Source: Rosa chinensis
Lineage: Eukaryota; Streptophyta; Magnoliopsida; Rosales; Rosaceae
Direction: 5' to 3'
Assembly: GCF_002994745.2 (NCBI RefSeq)
Contig: NW_020126850.1
Span: 1-64,000, forward strand
DNA: 64,000 nt
Part shown: piece after piece, positions 58,504 through 64,000 of the stretch
Position numbering within the stretch: position 1 is the first letter of the stretch
Layout: each line of letters begins with the position of its first letter
Program-made: the position numbers and the translations under genes
Notes under the pieces: generated by a model
Database searches by the model: none
The model's input: only the letters and a program-made list of their open reading frames with translations
Told to the model about the DNA's origin: nothing

Positions 58504-59499
58504 AAATAAAGTTAGTGACTATAATTAACAAAGAAATACAAAAAAAAATATATATATATATAAACAAGTATAACAAGTTAGTGAATTACAAACTACATGT
58601 AATATTAACAAGTTAAGTACACAAGTTAACAAGTCAGTACATAAGACACAAGTTAAGTACACAAGTGAGTAAAAAAAAAAAAAAAAAACACGAAAAATAT
58701 TTACACAAGTGTTTTTTTTTTTTTTTTTTTTCTTTCTTTCTTTGTACGAAAATACTTACAAATATTTACATTCTTTCCTTTCCTTTACAATTATTTTCAA
58801 CACTTAGGTACGAGAACAGGGAGTCTCGATGTGCAATGGGACTGAAACAGCTACCCTTTTCAAGACTATGTTTAATCCAATATACCTTAGTGCATCACAA
58901 CATTTTCGTTTGTTATATATATCATTGATATCAAATTAAATTCCAAGCGGTAAATCAAGAGGACGTGCGGCCCAAGTATAGTCGTCTAGACACCAAGTCT
59001 CTCATGCATCCTTTGGGCAACCTTACTGATATGGCCAGGTAGGGGAGGGCGACCACGAGAGGTAGAATCCATTTTGGCATGAGCTACTCCCACATTGTGG
59101 TTTAGGCCCATTTGTAAGCACTTCTGGATTCAAGAACCTGTCATGAGCGTTGTCCCCTTCCTAGACACCATCCCACATAGGCTATACTTACTTGGATGAA
59201 AAAGATTCTAAGTGTGAAGACAGTTCAATGAATGTTAATAAAGGCCGCCCTCAACCTTAAGGGACCTGGACTAGGTACCAATAAGGGGTTTAGGCCAATA
59301 TTAATAAACACGACTTCACCTATTCCATCTTTAATTTACAACTCACAATTAAAATTCGTATTCAATAATATAAATAACAACCTAAGTAATTAATTAACTA
59401 ATTAACTAATTAACTAACAAATTATGAACAATTAACAAGTAAATTTTTTTTTTTTTTTTTTTTTTTACACAACATATAAACAAAACAAATATTCACAAT
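58504..59499 (-). other. Leader part of E
   Basis: This is a minus-strand copy of leader module 1 and its tail (about 58795-59325), with A/T tracts at 58672-58688 and 59447-59466. A low-complexity zone of AACAAGTTAAGTACACAAG-like repeats (58560-58670) marks the join to the 3' region. Module 2 is missing. It ends at the F insertion; ACAAT (59495-59499) is the presumed duplication. Confidence 0.65.
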
Positions 59500-61292
59500 T
59501 GATGGCACTGAAATAGCCTCACAATTTAACCCTGCAAAATGTAGTTGTCAGTATAGGATAAGCAGGGATCGTTCAGTCCGGGGATTGTAGGGTACACCTA
59601 CACTAAAAGGTCAATAAACAAATAAAAGAATAAAATGGGGGGTTTTGAGATTTGGTTCTAATCTACTTAAAATAAAAACAAAACAAATAAAATTATCTAC
59701 AATGATCGACTTCCGTAACCTAGACCACTACCACTCGAAAATTACTAAGTGCAAAAACAGAAAATCATTTTCAACATGCTACAAAAACGTGCCCATCTTA
59801 AATGCCTAGATAAGAGTCCAAATGAAAAGCCTTAGCGGATCAATCCATTTATCTAATTCGTTCTAATGTGGACTTGGATCAGAAAAGTCCTTACCAAGCC
59901 CAATACTACTAATTTTCGAAAACACTTAGCGTAATTCTCTTAACTAGTAGTATTATCTAACCCTCGAATCAACTCACACATGCAAATTAACCATTACACA
60001 TAGAATTTAACACGTAATTTCCAGAATCGTTTAACCATTGAAACATGATTTTTACCACTTTTTAGAACTAATTGCTACTTGTTTAACTTAGCGCCTTAAC
60101 AGATAACAATTACTCTTGGCAAATGAAGCAAACACACAAGAACTCTCACCTTTATTCTAGCATGCAAACTTATCAATCTAACTCTGAAAATTACCTAAAC
60201 ACATAAAAGGGCACAAGATTGTAATATGCATCATCAAAGAATTCTCAAAATTAACTTAATAATAAACTGAAAATCTCAAAAATATTAATAAAAATATTCT
60301 GAAAATCTCATATCTCCAATTACACAACTCACAAATCCAAACAAACAAACCGAAAGAAAGATTGTAAGTAGAGTCATAGTTACACTTTGAAGCTTTCCTT
60401 AGCGGCTTGGCAACAAGGTGATGAACTCGTCTCCGCTATGGTGGTGGATTGTCCTTGACTTAGCGCCTAAGAACTTCTTGGAATGATGGAAGGATGGTGG
60501 TCACGATCTTGTAGGTGATGGAGGTTTGAGAAGTGAATTGGGCAGAGCTATGGAATAATTTTTAACTAGGAACTGATAAACTAGGAAGTGATGATTTTGG
60601 AGTAGAGAATGGCTGCTATTTATAGTGGAATTCTCATCTCTTATGATGCAATCATGGCCAATCATCTTGAGGTGATTTCTCCTCCAAATTTGCTTGATTT
60701 TCTCTTGACAAAGTCATGAATTTTCTGATTTCTTTTCCCCTTAATGGCTCATTGTATATGCCTTGAATAGCGACCAGATACATCCCTTATTCTTCTCCTT
60801 TGATTTGCACTAATTTCTTCCAAGAATTGTGCACACAATAAACTCCTACAATCAAGAAAAATCAGAATTTAATTAGAGTTTATAATCAATAAGAAATCAG
60901 ATAATTAGGAATAAATATTGATTAAAAACAATCCATTTTATCTCCTCGAATTCTTCCTGATTAATCCTTCAATTTTTCTTGATTTCATCACTCAAGAGTT
61001 TCTAATGGGATGGACTCTCATTAAAATACAAAAATCAGAAATAGAAAAGTTCAAATGACGAAAGTTTCCTAAAACAAAATAGGAAATATTTCCTAAAACG
61101 AAATAGGAAAGTTTCATAAATGACTTGTCATTAATTTATGCTCATTTATGCTCTTTTTCACTTGTTTTCACCATTTCCGACCATGAAGTAGCTAAAAACA
61201 CAAACTATATTATAATTATTAATTTTAAGAGAATAACTTAGCCAAATGAGGAAAAATACATATTAAAAACGTCACACTTTGTGCTCCTATCA
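59500..61292 (-). repeat. 3' LTR of F (1793 bp)
   Basis: The minus strand starts TGATAGGAGCACAAAG at 61292 and ends GTGCCATCA at 59500. The TATAAATA box is at 60617-60624. It is the same subfamily as the B1 LTRs, with scattered differences. Confidence 0.9.
60617..60624 (-). promoter_or_regulatory. TATA box, F 3' LTR
   Basis: TATAAATA on the minus strand lies in the same context as in B1. Confidence 0.55.
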
Positions 61293-63509
61293 AATTCCCC
61301 CACACTTAGCTTTTGCTAGTCCCTTAGCAAAATCAAAACGAAACACTCAACCAAAATACTACACAAATGACACACAAAGACTATATTGCCCTTAACATTT
61401 GTCTCATAAATCCTTACTCTCATGGCATCAAAATTAGCACTTAATCAAGAATCAATATTTAGATATTCGAGAGTTAATTGAAGCATATAATCCACATATA
61501 AATCAGTAGGACTTGGTTGTAACAATGGTGATGGGTGGAACTCAACATGTTTTAGACAAGTATGATTCATATTCTCACAAGGTATATCCACTCTATCTTC
61601 TCTCAGAACAGGGCAATGCTTAAAAGCTTATAATCACTTAAATTATATGTGAGAGAAAATATTTTGAGGCAATCAAATAGCTCACATATATAAGAAATGA
61701 AAAGCACTTTGTGAATATAATTTTAATTTTTTTTTTTTTCAAGATCTCATGAAAGATATCAACTACTTGCACGGATGGACCCAAGCCATAGGTTCAACTC
61801 TTATAACTCATCTCCACAGATCAAAGGCTGTCCCATCTTAAGGATCAAAAAGGACTTTAAAGGGTGTAAATGGGGCTTAGGGTTTAGGTTCAAGGTTTTA
61901 AGAAACAAAGGTTAAGGAATGTCAAAGTATCCTAAAAACCTAGTAGAGCTCATTTTGATGTAGAGAGACTTCTAGAAATCCACTTGAACCCTCGTGAACT
62001 GGACAAAGACCAAATTTTTATGTAATGGGCCTTCAATTCAAAACAATCTCCAAATTCACCAAGTATGGGGGACTAAAATCCATATGCATATATTTTTTTT
62101 TCTTTGTTTTTCTTTTCTTAGCCATACACATTTTTTTTTCTTTCATTTCTTTTTCAAGGCTTCCACATTTTTTTTCTTATGGACAAGTCTACCCCCACAC
62201 TTGAACTTTCACCTCTTCTCAATCTTCATCCTTGCCATCGAATCCATGTAGTAAGTCTCAAAAGATAGCTCTACTAAATTCTTAGAATAAAGGGTAGGAT
62301 TGTAACTATACTAAGGTTAAGGGTTAAGGAATTTAAGGGTGATGAAAGAAAAGGCTCAATGTAGGCTCAAAGTGGTTTATCTAAGGGGGTCCCACGACGG
62401 GCACAAATATGGACACAAGTTAATTTGTCTATGGTGGTGGTTCCTATGATGCCTCTATCCTTTCCAGAATCAGGGACATGTATTGATAAAAGTCTCAACA
62501 AGCACAAGAGTGAATTCTAGCATTCTCTAGTCCATCAAACTTAATCTATGGCAAGCAATCAATCAAATGAAGAATAATGAGATCATCAAAACATCGCCAA
62601 GAAAATAAGAATATATTCTTTCATTCCTCCAAGAAAAAGGGACATGGCTCAAATATCTCACATGGGCTTTTATGAATCAAAACTCATCTTAACATGCTCA
62701 TATTCTGTACCAAGGTTACGAAATCCATATCCACTACTCATGCATATATTTTTCATTTATCTCAATTAACCAAGGAATACCATTTAAATCATCTCAATAT
62801 TGTGATCCTCTTTTAGCCATAATTTCAGAGATATTGAATCATCCTAGACAGTTAAGGGCATCCTAAACTCAAAATTAAAAACAAAGGACTAAGACTGACC
62901 CCAAAAAGGTTTTGGACTAGGGTTATTTCCTTTCTTCTTTCGGTAACTCCTTTGGGACATGACCAGGTGAAGAGGGACCGATTTTGGCGGAGCTCAGCTC
63001 ACTTGTTTGACAGGGGACGAGACCCTTTGTCAGCACTTCTCGGATCCAAACTAGACCTTAGACATCACATCCCATCAGATGCGCCTACGATGAAGAAGTA
63101 TTTCACCCAAAAATCATTTTGACTCAATAAATAAAAGCAACAAATTTTTTTTTTTTTTTTGACATTTTTCAATTTTTTTTGTATTTTCAATATATATGAC
63201 TGAAGACAAAAGTATAAATCCCTTCCCTCACACTTAAATATTGCATTGTCCTCAATGTAATCAATCATAAGCATGCAATGGAACAATTAAGCATATAGGA
63301 ATGGAATTTACGATAATAAATACGAAAACAAAAAACAAAAACGAAAATAAAAGACACAAGTACAATTCAACCTAAACAAGTGAAGGGATAGAAATGTCAA
63401 ACTCTCGTTGATGGCTCCTCCACAGCTTTGGTTGAAATGGGTTGCCTCCCATGCAGCGCTTAATATTTATAGTCCTTCAGCCTGGACTCTTCTCCTTGCT
63501 CACACAACA
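61293..63509 (-). other. 3' noncoding region of F
   Basis: The PPT is at 61293-61307 and its hairpin at 61311-61332. A PPT-like tract lies near 62190. Module 3 is present inverted at about 62898-63090. A second PPT-like tract and the CATTG repeat lie near 63225-63260. H2 is near 63436-63453 and H1 at 63471-63488 (AGTCC and GGACT, perfect). ORFs here are unsupported. Confidence 0.75.
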
Positions 63510-63903
63510 ATTTGTTTTTTTTTTTTTTTTTGAGTTAATTTTCTTTATTTTTTTTTTTTACACACTTACAACAATTAAATATTTAATGAAATTCAAAACA
63601 ACCTAAGTATATTAATTACAATTTACATCATGCTTAATCTAAGTGAAACACATATAATTTACAACATGCTGAAAAATAAAACCTCTACAAATTGCACAAC
63701 AATTATAAAATACATGCTTAATTTGGTAACACTCATAAAACTTAAACTAAATCACAATTATAGCTTGGCCTAGCATAAATCACAATTTGTCACCATTCCA
63801 CAAATGTAGTACAAAAATTTAGCATGCATTCTATATAGATAAAAAATTAATGACACTTTAAGCGTTAGAGATTTTAACAATCCCCGGCAACGGCGCCAAA
63901 AAT
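63510..63903 (-). other. Leader of F with PBS
   Basis: This is a short A/T-rich leader with A tracts (seen as T runs at 63513-63530 and 63548-63560) and no module 1 or 2. The PBS is at 63881-63898 on the minus strand. ACAATCCCCGG at 63877-63887 (plus strand) is complementary to the U5 motif at 63982-63992. Confidence 0.72.
63881..63898 (-). promoter_or_regulatory. PBS (tRNA-Asp type), F
   Basis: This is an exact inverted copy of the 18-nt PBS, five bases from the LTR edge at 63904. Confidence 0.87.
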
Positions 63904-64000
63904 TGATGGCACTGAAATAGCCTCACAATTTAACCCTGCAAAATGTAGTTGTCAGTATAGGATAAGCAGGGATCGTTCAGTCCGGGGATTGTAGGGTACA
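63904..64000 (-). repeat. 5' LTR of F (U5 end only)
   Basis: It holds the last 97 bp of the LTR on the minus strand, from GTGCCATCA back through the CAATCCCCGG motif. The rest is outside the window. Confidence 0.85.

Larger units (their letters stand above)
54473..59499 (-). mobile_element. E: coding-less Athila-like derivative, minus strand (5' part outside)
   Basis: From left to right in window coordinates it has its 3' LTR, PPT, 3' noncoding region and leader, then F is inserted. Gag and pol are absent: the leader joins sequence at the pol stop position (near 58503). Its LTR is of the palindrome/G type. The PBS and 5' LTR should lie beyond F, outside the window. It was inserted in D RNase H. 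Confidence 0.86.
59500..64000 (-). mobile_element. F: B-family coding-less derivative, minus strand (5' LTR partly outside)
   Basis: F has a 3' LTR (59500-61292), a 2611-bp internal region with PPT, 3' noncoding region, leader and PBS, and the first 97 bp of its 5' LTR at the window edge. The ends read TGATAGG and GTGCCATCA. It is the sister of B1 but keeps the PBS and leader that B1 lost. It contains no gag or pol. Confidence 0.88.

Noticed and set aside
58665..58928. 87-codon ORF with Lys and Phe runs (also 61994-62251, 23873-24175)
   Set aside because: These frames are translations of A/T tracts and antisense leader or 3' noncoding sequence; composition alone explains them.
1..64000. Cellular plant genes or bacterial-type systems
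   Set aside because: Every substantial ORF belongs to retrotransposon gag or pol, and all long noncoding stretches are LTR, leader or 3' regions of these elements.

Overview
This is repeat-dense plant nuclear DNA, most likely from a flowering plant. It is AT-rich, has no recognisable cellular gene, and consists almost wholly of Ty3/gypsy LTR retrotransposons of one superfamily inserted into one another. The family looks like the Athila lineage. The evidence is a primer-binding site complementary to the 3' end of tRNA-Asp, LTRs of about 1.7-2.7 kb starting TGAT and ending CA, one long gag-pol ORF ordered Gag-PR-RT-RNase H-INT, a protease DLGAS motif, and a PPT of the form AAGTGTGGGGG. The species cannot be named from the sequence.

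Layout, using my own working names. A1 (1-5870, + strand) is a gag-only element ending in a 3' LTR; it sits inside the LTR of element G (5871-6483). G is inserted in an older minus-strand pol fragment, A0r (6484-7356). A2 (7357-20833, continuing outside the window) is also inserted in A0r; it has lost its protease region, and its pol is split by a ~4.0-kb inverted pair of LTRs (14818-18843). A3 (20834-46905, rest outside) sits in the 3' noncoding region of A2. A3 carries B1 (25114-30959) in gag, C (35415-41764) in pol and D (46906 onward) in its 3' LTR. D is a separate gag-pol subfamily and is cut at 54472 by minus-strand element E, which is cut at 59500 by minus-strand element F. F runs off the right end. 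The deepest chain is A0r > A2 > A3 > D > E > F. Five-base target duplications are visible on both sides of B1 (CATTT) and C (TCACT).

The elements form a graded set. A3 and D encode gag-pol. A2 lacks protease. A1 encodes Gag only. B1, C, E and F encode no complete protein yet keep LTRs, the 3' noncoding region and, except B1, where visible, the PBS. The coding-less members presumably depend on proteins from A3- or D-like copies (inference).

The most interesting signals are in the noncoding parts: (1) a nearly perfect LTR palindrome with inward-facing promoters that could make hairpin RNA; (2) two small hairpins just after pol with covarying stems, kept in every derivative; (3) an 11-bp complementarity between U5 and the PBS region, with a covarying end pair; (4) a perfect 8-bp hairpin immediately before the PPT, and extra PPT-like tracts; (5) a probable leader intron ending just before gag; (6) a leader module that has moved to the 3' noncoding region in the B/F family.
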